From Boswellia sacra (taxonomy: Eukaryota > Streptophyta > Magnoliopsida > Sapindales > Burseraceae), in assembly GCA_013180625.2 (NCBI GenBank), contig SNVD02004529.1, positions 1 to 64,000 of the forward strand: 64,000 nucleotides of DNA, read 5' to 3'. Position numbers and translations under genes: made by a program. The notes under the pieces are model-generated. The model searched no databases. It was not told where the DNA came from and saw nothing but the letters and a program-made list of their open reading frames with translations. This document shows positions 45,227 to 59,318 of this stretch, piece after piece; position 1 is the stretch's first letter; each line of letters starts with the position of its first letter.

Positions 45227-47276
45227 ATAATTTTTAATTAATAAATTATTTTTTTATACTTTTCAACCTTTATACGGACACTTTTATAAGAAATGTACAA
45301 CCTTTCAGACATTAATTGGTATCCTTATAATAAAAACTTTTCTTCTTTATACTGAAAGCTAGTTATAATTATTGAGCTTACATTTTACATTTTTGTTGCC
45401 TTAAAAAGAATGTAATTGATTATCTATTATATTTCTTAAGTAGTTAGAATATATGTCTTAAGGATGCAAGTTAAAATCTTAGAAAAAAATATAATTTCTC
45501 TAAAAAATTGTATTCAACAATTGAATCTTTGTCAAAATAAGAGATCTCTAGATTAAAGATTGTCAAATACATAATTTTTAAAAGAATTTATACAACATAT
45601 GAGATGAAGTGTTAACATATATCATTAGGGTACACATTCAATTTACCCATATTTATTCGAGTTTAGAAGAAGTTATCAAGTAAATTGCTTATTTTTATGG
45701 CAAAAACTTTACCAATAAGATTTTAAGTTAGATGATGCTTGGAAGAACCTAATATTCCTACCTAGGGATGGCAAAAATACCTAGGCTGGGTCGGGTACTC
45801 GAATCTAGAATATACAATTAAATTCAAAGAATATTGTCATTTAAGCCCTTAAAAATCTCTTTCTAAGCCTCACTTTAATTAAAAATTATAACTTATAAAT
45901 ACTTTTTATATACTAGCAAAATTACCCTTCTTACATGTCTTAAAATCAAAATTTACCTATACAACTCATAATTTATTGTTATATACTTATCAACTCATAA
46001 TTTATTAAAATTTTCTTATCCCCTTTTTCTTCAAAATCATTTTAGATAATTTTTTCTTCTTCAAAACTTAGAAGCTATTCACCTAGTTACTTATTTAGGA
46101 TTTTACTCTTTTATTAGTTAAGCATATATTAAAGCTTTAATTTTTATTTTTTAAGGTTTTCATGAAGTATACTCAAATCATATTCTTATAAACAAAAAAC
46201 TATTTAAATACGTACAAGACTCGCTATGTTAAACTGAACAAAAACTATTACAAAAAAAAGGTGTATTAAAATCAAAATAATAATTTATCATGATTGTAAT
46301 TCTAATACTTGAATTCATCATCCATCATTTCAAAATCATTTTATAAACATAAAATATTAATTTCAAATTAGGTATTTGAAGAGTTAAAAAAAATAAAATG
46401 AAATAATTGTTACAATATTACATTAGGTATACTTAAATTTGTCAATGCCTTTTTTAATCATTACATTTTAAAGATATTATTAACTTTATTTTTAAATAAA
46501 GTAGAGCTTATAAGATATTATAGACGGTTCAAATAATAACAGTCAAATTCAAATTGTTATTTTAATTTTCAATTGAATTGAGGTCCAAATCGAATAAAAT
46601 CAAGAGTTGTTTTGTTCAGCCTCCACTTTTGAACTTTTCATCTCCACTTTTTATATTTATTTATTTTGACAATCTTATCCAGAATTAGAATTATTGAATA
46701 GGACAATTATTTTAGTTTTACTTTGATATAAATGATTTGCGTTCTTTCCATGCTTTTATCCATTAAATAAAACACAAAAGTTTTATCCTAAGTGAACATG
46801 GTATTCACCTCTTTGAACCATGACTGTAGGGCATTTTGATTCTTCTCTTTCTTTTAGATTTTGGTCATAATTTGTTACTCTTCTTAACTCAAATCAATAA
46901 ATAATGAAAAAAAAAAAGATTGGCTTTGAGTACAGGTTCAAGTGAATTGATTTGTTAATCTGAACCCATCCCGCTGCTAAAATCAAATACGAGTTTGAGA
47001 AATATGGCTTGATAATCAAGTCAATTCTGAGAAGTAAGAACCAGAGGTATTAAAATGATTATTTGGAAACTGATGAAACTAAACAACACCATATTTGTTC
47101 ACAATAGAATTGGACTCCAAATTTAAAAATCAATCCACGGCTAAAAAAAAAATGTGGAGACCTCCAACGCTTATAGCTTTTCATACCAAGAGTGATCTCA
47201 TCGAGCAAACAAATGAAAATACAATTCCCTTAAATCTCAAGACACATGGAACACGAGCGTATAGGAAGTAATGAAA
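45227..47276. other. AT-rich spacer with a hAT-end fragment
   Basis: About 2 kb without a gene. At 45763 the sequence TAGGGATGGCAAAAATACC with GGGTCGGGTACTCG is the left end of the same hAT-like class; no matching right end was seen, so it is a fragment. The rest is featureless. Confidence 0.5.
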
Positions 47277-47281
47277 CAAAA

Positions 47282-48130
47282 TGTTGGCGTCAACGTGTGA
47301 CATCCTTGCATGTGCCATGCACACGATAATTTTGGATCAGCTTGTGATAAAAATATTAAGTTATATTGTTTCGTATTTTACTGTTTCTAAAAGTTTATTT
47401 GAGAAAGTATTTGATTCATATTGAATATCTCTTTTAAGTAGGACATTATTGATGTATCCTACTTGAATTAGGAGTATATTATTTGTGTCCTATTCCATTT
47501 AGGAGATTGCTTGTATCCCTTTCTAAATTGTTGTTATTTATCCTAATTGAGTTTGATTAAGATTCTATAGGATTTTGGAGAGATAACACAATCAGATATC
47601 ACCCTATATATAACGTTATTTTATAACTTATATAGAGGAGTGTATGTCACGACATTCTAAGGATAAGAGGAGAGCTTCAACACAAAATTGGAATGCTTCT
47701 TTGAGTTTGTTCTTTTTGTTGTTTCATGTATGAGAAGTTGTGATCGTGCATGAATTTCAATTAGGTCTGTTTGAATCAGTATACATTTGAGAAAACTTAC
47801 GAGTTAAGTGTTTATGTAATTCAGTGTCAGACATCGTAGTTATATTTTACTTAACAGCGTGTTATTAAGTTGTGAGCGACAGAGAGTGGGTAGTGTCACT
47901 AGAGTTTAAGATCTTGACGAAATTTTATTTTACAAAGATTAGATCTGTGTGTGATAGTGAGTCAGCACTGTAAATGATTATAAAGATTGTACAAACAATA
48001 ACTTAGTGAATTACAGCTCAAAGCTATCAGTGGATGTACGTTTTATAATCAAATCACGTAAAATCCTTATGTGCCTTTTTACACAGTTTACTCTTATATT
48101 GTACATAACTACATATTTCCAGATCATATA
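47282..48130 (+). repeat. Left LTR of the copia element
   Basis: 849 bp from TGTTGGCGTC to AGATCATATA, matching 55601-56440. The terminal bases are ATA where the other copy has ACA. The primer site starts at 48133. Confidence 0.88.
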
Positions 48131-48132
48131 AT

Positions 48133-48142
48133 TGGTATCAGA
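48133..48142 (+). other. Primer-binding site, tRNA-Met type, degenerate
   Basis: TGGTATCAGA followed by TTAGG; the first ten bases fit the initiator tRNA-Met complement and the rest has drifted. Confidence 0.8.
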
Positions 48143-48191
48143 TTAGGTTCACTGACATACAAGTGAAGAAAGATTATGTTGATTTAGAGAT

Positions 48192-51100
48192 ATGGAGTTT
48201 GTACGAAATAGAGGATTTGGAACACAACCACCTATTCTTGGTTGTAGTAATTATTCATATTGGAAAGTGAGAATGATGATGTATATCCAATCTCTTGATG
48301 ACAGGTCATGGACCAGTGTGTTTAAAGGATGGACACCACCGACGAGATTGAATGCTTTTGAAGATTCAGAACCTAAACCTGAGGAGGAATAGACTAATGA
48401 AGAATAACGGCATTCAAGCTGAAACTCAAAGGCTCTTAATGTGATTTTTGTTACTGTTGATTTAAATAACTTTAGACAGATTTCAAGATGCAAAACGGCC
48501 AAAGAAGGTTGAGACATTGTTGAGCTAAAGCATGAAGGAACTGCTTCTATTAAAAGATCTAAATTGATGAGATTAAATTCACAATTTGAGAATTTGATGA
48601 TGCATGAAGATGAGTCGATTTCTGATTTTTATTTTAAATTATGTCACATTAGCAATTCTGCATATATGCTTGGTAAGACTTTTACTGATGCATAAGTTGT
48701 TAACAAGATAATTAGATCTGTCCCTGATAAATTTCAACCTAAAATTTTTGCTATTGAGGAAGTTAAAAACATTAATGAGATGAGGGTTGATGAACTAATT
48801 TGCATTCTTCAAAACTTTGAGATTAATTATAGTGCTAGGAAACAAAAAGGGAAGAGCAATGCATTCAATGTTAAAACTAAAAAAATCTAATGATGAAAGT
48901 AATGATGAATTTAGTGCATATTTAAAACAGATTGCTTTTCTAACAAAAAATTATGTCAAGTTCATGAAAAAGAATTTCAGGAAAAAGAATCAAGGAAAGC
49001 CATCAAACTCAAATGAAGACAAGTTCAGAAAATTCAGCAAAGAGAATGACAAGAAGAAATCAAAGCAACCTGACAAGAAAGGACAGATTCCATGCTATGA
49101 GTGTTTTGGATATGGACATATTCAATCTGAATGTGATAATCTCAAAAAGAAGAACAAAGGCTTGATAGCTATCTGGAGTGATGGTTCAAAATCTGATTTG
49201 GAAGATCAAGAATGCATGAGTAATTTTGTTGCATTTACAGCATTTGCAGCTGATAAAGGGAAAGCTGTTATGTCTAGCACAACAGAAAAGTGCAAAACTG
49301 ATGATGAACATTTAGATACAGAAGATGATTCAGAATATTATAAAGAGCTGTAAGAAACTTATAATGCACTTTATGATGAATGGTTGAGTCAGAAAGAAGA
49401 AATCAAATCTTTGAAGAAGGAGATTAAAGTACTAAAATATGAAAAATCTTATGCTAAAAATTGCATCATAGAACTAGAGCTTGCCTTGACAGAAAAAACA
49501 ACACATATTAAGAAAATTATAGCAGAACTGCTTGAGAGCAAAAGATGTGTTGATCAACTCAGAATTCTATCAGCTAAACTTGATCAAGTCGAGTCTTGGA
49601 AGAGACAATTCTAATAAACATGGCTTAGGGTACAGAAGAGAATGTGCATTCTCATTAACAACAGTGTTTGTAAAAGCCTCAACATCAGGTAAAAATTATG
49701 AACCTAGCTCAAGAAGATCAAGTCCTAGTTTTAAAAAACACTGAAGTCTTTGGTTCCCTTTTAAGTTCTTTCAAATCTAGTCCTGAAAAGGTAAGACAAT
49801 TCATTCTAACATGTTATTTTTGTGGTGTCAAAAATCATATTAGACCTAGGTGTTCTAAGTTATTGAATCTTTTGCATAAGAGGTCAAAACAGGTGAAGCT
49901 GTTCCCAAAGACATAACTGTAGTGGGTTAAGAAAGAGAAGACAGTCTGCAATGTTGTTTTTATTGCACTTAAGAATTCTTCTAAAAATTTGTGGTATTTT
50001 GATAGTGGCTATTTCAAGCACATGACTGAAAATAAACAGTTTTTGAAAGATTTTGAATCATGCAGGGAAGAAAATGTCACTTATAGTGATGGAGCAAAAA
50101 GTAAGATCATTGGTAAAGGCACTTTAAATGTCAAAGGTTTACCCAAATTTCAAAATGTCTTGCTGGTTGAATGTTTGAAAGTTAACCTAATTAGTATTAG
50201 TCAAATATGTGATGACAAGTATGTGGTTAATTTCACACAAAATAATCTTGGTAAATGCATTTTAGAAGAAAATAGATCTTCGAATAATTGTTATTTGGTA
50301 AAAATTGCATTTCATGCTAGGATCTTGGATTTAGAATTGTGGCACGAAAATTAAGACACTTAAATTACAAAGACTTGATTAAATTAACTAAGTTAGGTGC
50401 TGTAAAAGGAGTTCCCAAACTTGATGACAAAATCAATAGAATTTTTGGATCATGCCAAATGGGAAAACAAATTAGAAGTGCACACAAATCAATCCCACAC
50501 CTTAGCACATCCAAAGTACTTGATTTGCTTCACATGGATCATATTGGTCCCATGCAAATTGAAAGCATTTCTGATAAGAGATACATATTTGTTTGTGTGG
50601 ATAACTTCTCTAGATATACTTGGTTTGATTTTATTAAAGAAAAATTTGACACTTTTAAAGCTTTTAAGAATCTTTGTGTTAAGCTTGAAAATAAGCAAAA
50701 CAGGAACATTGGCAGGATAGTGAGGATAAGGAGTGATCATGGCAAGGAGTTTGAAAATGTTAGCTATGCTAACTTTTATAAATATCATGGAATTGAACAT
50801 GAATTTTCAGCCCCCAAAACACTTGAACAAAATGACATTATGGAAAGAAAAAATAGAACTCTTCAAGAGATGGCTAGATTGATGCTCAATAGCAAAAAGT
50901 TGACCAAAAGGCTATGGGTTGAAGTAATATATTTCAAACAGAGTTTTTCTACGACCTGGCACTAACCAGGCACCTTATGAAATTTTGAAAGGAAGATAAC
51001 CTAATTTGAAATATTTTTATGTTTTTGGATATAGGTGTTACATCTTAAATGATAGAAAGTAGTTAGAAAAATTGGATCTAAAAAGTAATGAAAGAGTTTT

Positions 51101-53040
51101 TGTGGGATATGCATAGAACAACAAAGCTTTTCGAGTCTATAATCTTCGAACTAAGTCAATTATGAAATCTACAAACGTAGTATTTGATGATCTGGATGAT
51201 TATGCAAAATACTCACATGAAGAAAGCATAAGCTTTATAGAGGATGCAGAAAGATTAGTACTAGATAGCAATAACAGCAAAGAATATTCAGTTATGAAAG
51301 AGGAAACAATTGCTGTTACATCAGACACAACAACTGCATATGACAGAATAGATCTGAACAGAAATTCAATTAGAAATGAAGATGAAAGAAAAAATCCATC
51401 CTCTTGGATATAAAAGGCACATCCAACCAGCTCAATTATAGGAAATCCAGATTGAATAATGAAGACTAGGAAGGTAAGAAATTAGGTAAGATTTGCATGT
51501 TATGTTTCATTATTTGAGCCAAAAAATGTGGAAGAAGCTTTAAAAGAAGATGTTTGGATTTAGGCAATGTAAGATGAACTTAATCAGTTTAAAAGGAATG
51601 AAGTATGAATTAGTTCCTAGGCCAAAAAATGCAAATGTCATTGGAACTAAGTAGATATTCAAAAATAAAACTGACGAAAGTGGTTAAGTAGTAAGAAATA
51701 AAGCTAAGCTAGTAGCACAAGGTTACACACAAGTAGAAGGCATAGACTTTGATAAAACCTTTGCACCAGTAGCTAGACTTGAGTCAATCATATTACTACT
51801 TGTAATTGCTTGTTTGCTTTATTTTAAATTGTATCAAATGGATGTTAAAATAGCCTTTTTAAATGGCTATCTCAATGAAGAGGCTTTTGTTGAATAGCCT
51901 GAAGGATTTGAAGATCCTCAACATCCTGATTTTGTATACAAATTATATAAAACTTTGCATGGGTTAAAACAAGCTCTTAGAGCTTGGTATGAAAGGTTGA
52001 CAAACTTTTTGATCAAGAGAGGCTATAGTAGAGACAACAATGATAAAACTTTGTTTATCAAACACATATCTAACTATTTTATTGTTGCTCAAGTATATGT
52101 AGACGACATTGTATTTGGATCAAGTAACAAAAGCAAAATTAATGATTTTGTTAAGTTGATGCAGGAAGAGTTTGAGATAAGCATGGTAGCAGAATTAACT
52201 TTCTTTCTTGGATTGCAAGTTAAACAAATAAATGATGGGATATTCATATTTCAATGAAAATATGCTAGAAATTTTATAAAGAAATTTGGACTTAAGAATA
52301 CAAAACCAACGAAAACTCCTATCAGTATTAACATGAAACTTTTAAAAGACAATACAGGAAAAGAGGTTGATGCCAATTTATATAGAAGCATCATTGGCAA
52401 TTTGTTCTACTTCACAGCAAGTAGACCAGACTTATGTTTTAATGTAGGACTTTATGCAAGATTTCAAGCAAATCCCAAAGAACCACACCTGGCATCAGCA
52501 AAAAGAATCATCAGATATGTCCATGGAACTTGTGATTATGGGATATGGTTTTCTAAGGATAAAAATGGTTGTCTTACAGGGTTTAGTAATGCTGACTGGG
52601 CAAGAAATGCAGACGACAGGAAAAACACATCAGGTGGATGTTCTTATCTTGGTACTAACTTAGTTTCTTGGCATTGTAAAAAACAGAATTCCATCTCTTT
52701 GTCTACTGCAGAAGCTGAATACATAGCAGCAGGGAGTTGTTGTACATAACTACTTTGGATGAAGCAAATGCTAAGTGATTATGGTATTGAACAAAAGCCC
52801 ATAACTGTGTTTTGTGATAATACTAGTGCTATAAATATTTCAAAAATCTAGTTCAGTATTCTAGAACAAAACACATTGATATGAGATACCATTTTATAAG
52901 GGAGCTTGTAAAGTTTAAGGTTATACACATTGAACACATCTCCATAGATAAATAATTAGCTGAGTTGTTCACTAAGGCATTGGGTGCAACAAGATTTGAA
53001 AATCTAAGAAAGGTCTTAAGCATCTGTCAGTTTTCTGAAT
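48192..53040 (+). pseudogene. Copia gag-pol polyprotein, multiple stops and frameshifts
   Basis: The gag start MEFVRNRGFGTQPPILG (48192) is the UBN2-type N-terminus and stops at 48390. Two CCHC knuckles follow: CYECFGYGHIQSEC (about 49092) and CYFCGVKNHIRPRC (about 49813). Then come the protease region (LWYFDSGYFKHMT, 49985), integrase with DHIGPM, RSDHGKEFEN and MERKNRTLQ carrying the D, D and E residues (50535-50870), RT (DVKIAFLNGYL, then QVYVDDIVFGSS at about 52095) and RNase H (SLSTAEAEYIAAGSCC, 52700). The zinc-binding pair before integrase has lost one cysteine (FGSCQ for CxxCQ), and stops occur in gag, RT and after RNase H. The product would copy and integrate the element; this copy cannot. 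Confidence 0.88.
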
Positions 53041-53856
53041 GAGAATTACTTTTTGTTATGTCAATTATATCTGTAATATCATAAGTTTCTTTCTAATTAA
53101 ACATGTGTGAGCTGTAATATAAAACTGTGTGCATGTTAAGATTTAAAATGAAAATATAGAGAACGCTACCAATATATGATGTATAAAAGTCATCATTGAT
53201 AGTAACCTAAGGTTATCTAAGAAATATGTTGATGTCACTCACTCAAATGAAAATGGCTCCTTCTATATTGTGTGAAAGCTATTGTATTTGTTTCATAATC
53301 TATTATGATTAATCCTTCGTGAATATGTAATTGAGTGAGAAATAAAGGTAAACAGCTTTCATATGAAGATTATAAATAGCTCGAAAATGTGTTTTTTTAA
53401 AATGATTCATATGATGTCCGGAAATCATTGTTACGTTAATTATAATTATTTTCTATTATGTTTTTCATATTATACGATGTTTTTTTTGCCTAAGTCAAAT
53501 TTGACTTTCTTGTATGTCCATGTGTCAAAATGCCATGTCAACTTTATTGGATTGATGGGGAGAGACTTCAGTGGCGGGAATTCTAACTCTATTAAAATTC
53601 CTTATTTTAATGGAAATCAAATTTTGAATTTATCTCATTAATGATATTAATGATTTTTTTTTTGAAAAAGGAATTAAATTTTGAAATTATATAGGAAACT
53701 GAATTGGATTAAAACTCAAATTCTTTCTAAGTATATCACAAACATGGTTAGGGCTATTCAGTTCATATCAAAGTCGGTCAGCATTCTACCATCCATTCTC
53801 TCTTGTCTTGCTCCTCTCTCTATTTCAGAAACACTTGCAGTTCTCAAATCCTAGCA
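53041..53856 (+). other. Linker between pol and envelope-like frame
   Basis: About 800 bp of AT-rich sequence inside the copia element. A 92-codon frame at 53363-53641 has no recognisable features. Confidence 0.45.
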
Positions 53857-55432
53857 ATGGCGTTCTTATCTGAACCTAAGAAGACGACAAGTGCAACATC
53901 ATCTTCCTCAAGCGACTCTGGTCACAATAGTAACTATAGTTTACAGTCATCTCAGTCACAACAACAACATGAAGAGATCCTGATTGATGAGACAGTCCCT
54001 TTTAGGCGAATGAAGAACAAAATGAAGCCCAAGTTTAACAAGTTTCTTACTGCAAATGTGAAGCAAAATTTCTTGAAGTTCACATCGAAGAGGAAGTTGC
54101 AGATTGAGAGGCTAGTGAAGGTAATAGACTTTAACAAGTATGGCTCCATTTACTAGACTAGAACAGTAAATAACTTCCTACCCCCTGTTAATCTTTGATT
54201 CAAGAATTTTATGCAAATATACATAAATCAATTGATAATCCGAAGAGCTTTCATTATCACAAAGTATATTGTAGAGGAAAATTTATGAAGCTTTCACCAA
54301 ATGTCATCAATACCTTCTTTGACATACCCATTGGAAGCATGCATTCTGTTGATGAAATTTTTTATATGAAAATTATACTTAAGGAGATAACAGCTCGTAA
54401 TGATCTAGTTTGGGATCCAAAAGAGGGAATAGATCAACAATACCTTACTAAGAAATATAGAGTTCTCCATAACATTGCTTAGTTTGATTGGTTTCTTTCT
54501 TCACATCATAACTAGGTTAGGAGAGAAAGAGTGAAATTTCTATTCTGTTTGGGAACAAAGAGACCAATTAATTTAGGCTTGTGGATCTATAAAATGATTA
54601 TCGAGATTGTACCATACAAATCAAAATATCATTTGCTTGTATTTTCTTGTCTGATTCAAGGCCTTTTAGTTCAAAATGATGTTCCCATTATCCCAAGAGA
54701 ACACGTCGAGATTTTGTTAAAATCCATTACCAAAGAATTTCTGTACCAATTGCATGACAAATCTGATTTGCCTACTCCTGAACCAAAATCAAAAAGGGTT
54801 AGAAACAATCCAATGAGCAATGTGAAAGAGCAGCTTACTTTGATAAATTCTACTTTGTCTAACATTGTGCATGATATCAAGGATATCAAAGAAAAGCAAT
54901 CTGAATTGGGGAATAAACTTGCTGAAAAAACTATTGATACAGAAGAACAACAACCCATGGAAACTGATGATGTGGTCTAAGAGCATTCAGCAAAGCAAAT
55001 GCTAGTGAAGGATCAGGCTGAACAACTTACTATTGAGACAGACGTGACAGCCGAAAAGAAAAAGAAATCAGAGAAAAAAGCTAAAGGGACTGATCTAAAG
55101 AGCAAGAAGAAGGTAAAAGTGGTGAAGAAAAAGTTTGACAAAAGAAGAAAGCAGTTGCAGTAGCAGTTCCAGACCTACAAGATGAATCTTTGTTAGATGA
55201 GCCAACTCAATAGGAACTAGCTATATGATCACCTTCACCACCTTCTGAAAAAGAACCTGACAATGCATCAGTTCTTGAAGTAAAACAATTTATCTCTATA
55301 CCACAGCAGTCATCCCCACATGAAGCAGAAGACACGCCTGATGCAAAACACACCGAGAAACCAGCTCTTGAAGCAGAAACAGCAGTGGAAATCCCAGCCC
55401 AGCTTGTAGCTGAATCTCTCATGGATATATAA
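53857..55432 (+). pseudogene. Sirevirus envelope-like third frame, broken
   Basis: Starts MAFLSEPKKTTSATSSSSS at 53857 with a Ser-rich head. Stops at 54154 and 54193 break it. The conserved middle follows (FYANIHKSIDNPK, GKFMKLSPNVINTFFDIPIG), matching the plant-transposon protein domain found downstream of pol in Sireviruses. A later part, with shifts, contains LGLWIYKMIIEIVP, a predicted coiled coil (LINSTLSNIVHDIKDIKEKQ) and a Lys-rich tail. It has no clear signal peptide or fusion segment. The role of this protein in plants is unknown; some call it envelope-like by position only. Several stops and frame changes make it non-functional. Confidence 0.7.
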
Positions 55433-55587
55433 CAACCTATTACTAAGTCGAAGCTAACTGACCAGTGCAGATAGACTTGACAAGGCAATCCACAAGCTAA
55501 CTGAAACCAGTGCAGATAGATTTGGATTTATCTTTGTGTGCTATGCTTTGGTCAAAAATAGTTTGATGTTTTCATTACAAGTTGCCA

Positions 55588-55600
55588 AAAATGGGGAGAT
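55588..55600 (+). other. Polypurine tract of the copia element
   Basis: AAAATGGGGAGAT directly precedes the right LTR start TGTTGG at 55601. Confidence 0.8.
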
Positions 55601-56440
55601 TGTTGGTGTCAACGTGTGACATCCTTGCATGTGCCATGCACTTTATAATTTTGGATCAACTTGTGATAAAAATATTGAGTTATATTGTTTCTTATTTTAC
55701 TATTTCTAAAAGTTTATAACTTTAGGAAGTATTTGATTCATATTGAATATCTCTTTTAAGTAGAACATTATTGATGCATCCTAGTTGAATTAGAAGCATA
55801 TTTATTTATATCCTATTCCACTTAGGAGATTGCTTATATCCCTTCCTAAATTGTTGTTATTTATTTTAATTGAGTTTGATTAAGATTCTACAGGATTTTG
55901 GAGAGATAACATATATATAACGTTATTTTATAACTTAAATAGAGGAGTGTATATCACGGCATTCCAAGGATGAGAGGAGAGCTTCAACACAAAATTAGAA
56001 TGCTTCTTTGAGTTTTTTCTTTGTGTTGTTTCATGTATGAGAGGTTGTGATTATGTATGAACTTTAATTAGGTCTGTCTGAGTTAGTATACACTTGAGAG
56101 AACTTGCGAGTTGAATGTTTATGTAATTCAGTCTCAGACATTATGGTTATATTTTACTTAATAGTGTATTATTAAGTTGTGAGCGACAAAGAGTGGGCAG
56201 TGTCACTATAGTTTAAGATCTTAACGGGATTTTGTTTTACAAAGATTAGGTCAATGTGTGAGAGTGAGTCAACACTGTAAACGATTCTAAAGATTGTACA
56301 AACAAGAACTTAGTGAATTTCAGCTCAAAGCTATTAGTAGATGTAGATTTTATAACCGAATCACGTAAAATCCTCTTGTTCATTTTTACTTTACAGTTTA
56401 CTGTTATATTGCGCATAACTACATACTTCCAGATCTTACA
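55601..56440 (+). repeat. Right LTR of the copia element
   Basis: 840 bp from TGTTGGTGTC to AGATCTTACA, followed by the target duplication CAAAA. It differs from the left copy by many substitutions and by small deletions. Confidence 0.88.
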
Positions 56441-59239
56441 CAAAATAAGCAACAGAAAGAGAGTTAATCTTAATTTGTATAGACATGAAAGATTGCACTG
56501 GCCAAGTCCATCTCTTATAGAAATTTGCAGATTTACTTGAGTGCAATAAAAAAAAACTCAATTATAAACTAAAAGGTTAATTTAAGAATCAATTGGGATT
56601 TAATAAGAAAAAAATTAGAAGTTCAAAAGTTTTAAAAAGGTGAATTTAAAAACGAGGGCTAAAGAGTTAGAAAGTGGGTTGAATAAAATACCATTAAAAT
56701 CAATTACCTAATGCCCAAACTAATATTTCAATTGATGCCTAATAATTATAATTGTGTAAGCTCAACCTAATCTTTTAAGCCAATTCAATAATCAAATCAA
56801 TTTTTTGAACAAAATTTCATAAGCAAAAAAATACCCTAAAATTAAACCTCGTTCATTCGATCAACTATAACACACTCTCAGTCTCTCACAGCCTCACGCT
56901 GTAGATGCACACACGTCGCATGACCAGGCACACACGCACACTATGAACGGGGCTTTCATCCTACCAAAGTTTTTGCAACCACGACACTATGTCAAAGCCT
57001 CTTTCGAGATTTAAGGGAACACAAACGAGTCATGGGCACGTTTGGAGAAAGGAGTCGCCATCCAATTATTCAATTGGAAATGAATGGGGGTAATCTGATC
57101 CCTCGCTTCGGGACCTAAACTACCCTCATCCCTTCATAGATAGATTCGGGAAGTTAGGTGCGAGTCTTTCGACCCACTCGGATGTAAATCTGGCCTCCAC
57201 TTAGAAAATACTAAATAAGAATAACTCGTATTATTACTTAGTCTGCTTAAGTGGTTGATTTTATGCACACATTTTATTTTTATCTTCTTTAAACATATAA
57301 GGTGATTGTTCAATCAATGACAGTTGTATTCGTACAAAGAAAGAAGGAGGAGAATAGATTTACATTTCCGTCATACATGGGGGAATAGGAAGAGGATTAC
57401 ATCATTTGTTCTTCAACAAGAATATCATATTTCATACATTCATATATCTGGATATTCATTCTAAGTAATGGTCCTTCACCATCAATGTGAGTCTACCATC
57501 ACTTCATGGCATCACGCAATTACACTTCATAATTTATAAACATTCGTACATTCATAAATAAACAAATTATAAATCAAATAAAGCCATAATCTGGTGTCAT
57601 GGCATTCTAGCCTAGATTTGATAAATTCTATCATGGTATTCTATTCATTGCTATTCTAGCATAATTCATATCAATTTATTAAGAATCATGGCATTCATGG
57701 CATTTTCTAGCCTAATTTAAACAATTGAAATCAATCATAGCTGTTCTAGCTCAAATAAGACATTCGAGGGCAAAGTGATAATTCTACCTAATTTATGCTA
57801 TTTCCTAACATTCATCAAGGCAAGTAAGTTTCCCGAGCATGGTTTTAATCATGTGCTCTTAAATATGATTCTAAACATATTCTCCTAATCATGGTTATAA
57901 GCATTCGCAAAGAAAGTAAATTCCTAAACATGATTCTAAAAAAGGAAAGTTCGTAGACTTACCTTGACACGCTTAACTATCTTACAAAATAAATACGGTT
58001 AAAACAATTCATAATAACCCTAAACATACACCTAAACATAAAATAAAATCCTAAACATGCTTATTCTAAGCAAGGAAAATAAAAAAGAAAATATGAGGGA
58101 GGAGAAAATTCTGCTCTTAAGACGTACCCTTTCCGGGTTTAGAGCAATAGAACGCCTAAAAAAATTATACTGGAAAAGACCTGTTGAATTCTCGAGCTTG
58201 TTTTCAAGAGGGAGAAAAGATGATTGTATTCGACAATCGGTGTGTCTTGGGAATTGTGGCTAAAGTGTGCTTACATAGGCTTTCCTTGGAGTGAAAATAT
58301 GATAAAAAATCGATGTGGGATTCTGGTAAACAGTAAAAGTAAACAGTAACATATGAATAGTGCACTTGCTGTTTCATTATTCCTATTTTACAATTTTGTA
58401 ATGCATTCCCTTCTGACCTTTATGTATTCAATTGCTTATAACTTTTTGAGTTCTATTCCGATTTTGTGATTTGTAAATTTCTATGAAAACTAGACATCCG
58501 TAGCTTCGTAACAATATATGACTCACCATCAGATTCCTCCTGGATTATTTTCTATGATTTTTTGAAGTTATACGTCAGTTTTCGATACCTTTCACCAACT
58601 CTGTCTTACCTTTCCTTTCTTGGCCTCCAAAGGTATTTTGGTCATTATTTTTACTCAATATTCATCGTCGTTCCTTCATCGAGCCTTAAAAATTCTGTGT
58701 TTGCAAGCATAGCCTATCATTCATCATCATTCACGATTCAAGGCTTCCACCTCTCGATTCAGGGCATCACGCACGGCTGTCAGACCCTTCACCTCTCAGT
58801 AAAGCAACTAGCCAGCGGCTACAACAGACCTCTATTCCTCTCATTCAAGCAATCGACGGTCCTCATTCATCGATTTTCAACCCACCTCTCTAGCAGCTAA
58901 GTTTAAATCCATTTTCTTATACATTGTTTTTAATAATTGTAAAGAGATTATTCAAGCTTTATAATAAGTTGTTATTTTGGTTATACTGTCATTAACTTTC
59001 GATTAGATTATACGAATTTCTTGTCTGACAATCGCTTTCTTAGTGTTTTGATTTGGTTATGAAATCAACACAATACTTTCTCTAGCTTGAACCAAATCAC
59101 ATGATTGATCTGATTTGTGTTTGAGATCTACATTGATTTCCCTCTTAGACTGTGAGAACTTGAACATTTTTCTTTTACATGCAAAATAAAAAAAAATGGA
59201 TATTGATAAATGCCCGATAATTGAATTTCCCACTCGGCT
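56441..59239. other. Spacer with a probable LTR-retrotransposon relic
   Basis: No gene is supported; frames at 58057-58263 and 58562-58900 lack features. The block around 57035-57240 (GGAGTCGCCATCCAATTATT, then GGGACCTAAACTACC) resembles sequence often found near LTRs of Tat/Ogre-type gypsy elements, but LTR ends and primer site were not found. Confidence 0.3.
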
Positions 59240-59318
59240 CAAGATTTATTTCCTGGAATTTTACAGAGACAGGTAATTAAAAGCCGGCCCCGACCCGGCC
59301 CAAATTTTACCATTCCTA
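59240..59318. mobile_element. Right-end fragment of a hAT-like element
   Basis: GGCCCCGACCCGGCCC followed by TTTTACCATTCCTA is the complement of the TAGGAATGGTAAAA start seen in nearby hAT-like elements. No partner end was located. Confidence 0.5.

Larger units (their letters stand above)
47282..56440 (+). mobile_element. Sirevirus-like Ty1/copia retrotransposon, complete structure, dead
   Basis: Two LTRs begin TGTTGG (47282, 55601), flanked by a perfect 5-bp duplication CAAAA (47277-47281 and 56441-56445). A TGGTATCAGA primer site follows the left LTR, and AAAATGGGGAGAT precedes the right one as polypurine tract. The order gag, integrase, RT, RNase H is that of copia; the envelope-like third frame and two CCHC knuckles in gag point to Sirevirus. 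LTRs differ at many sites (about 8-9 in 100 in the first 135 bases by eye), so the insertion is old. All frames contain stops. Confidence 0.9.

Noticed and set aside
58562..58900. 112-codon Ser-rich frame
   Set aside because: No recognisable domain, no promoter or splice context.
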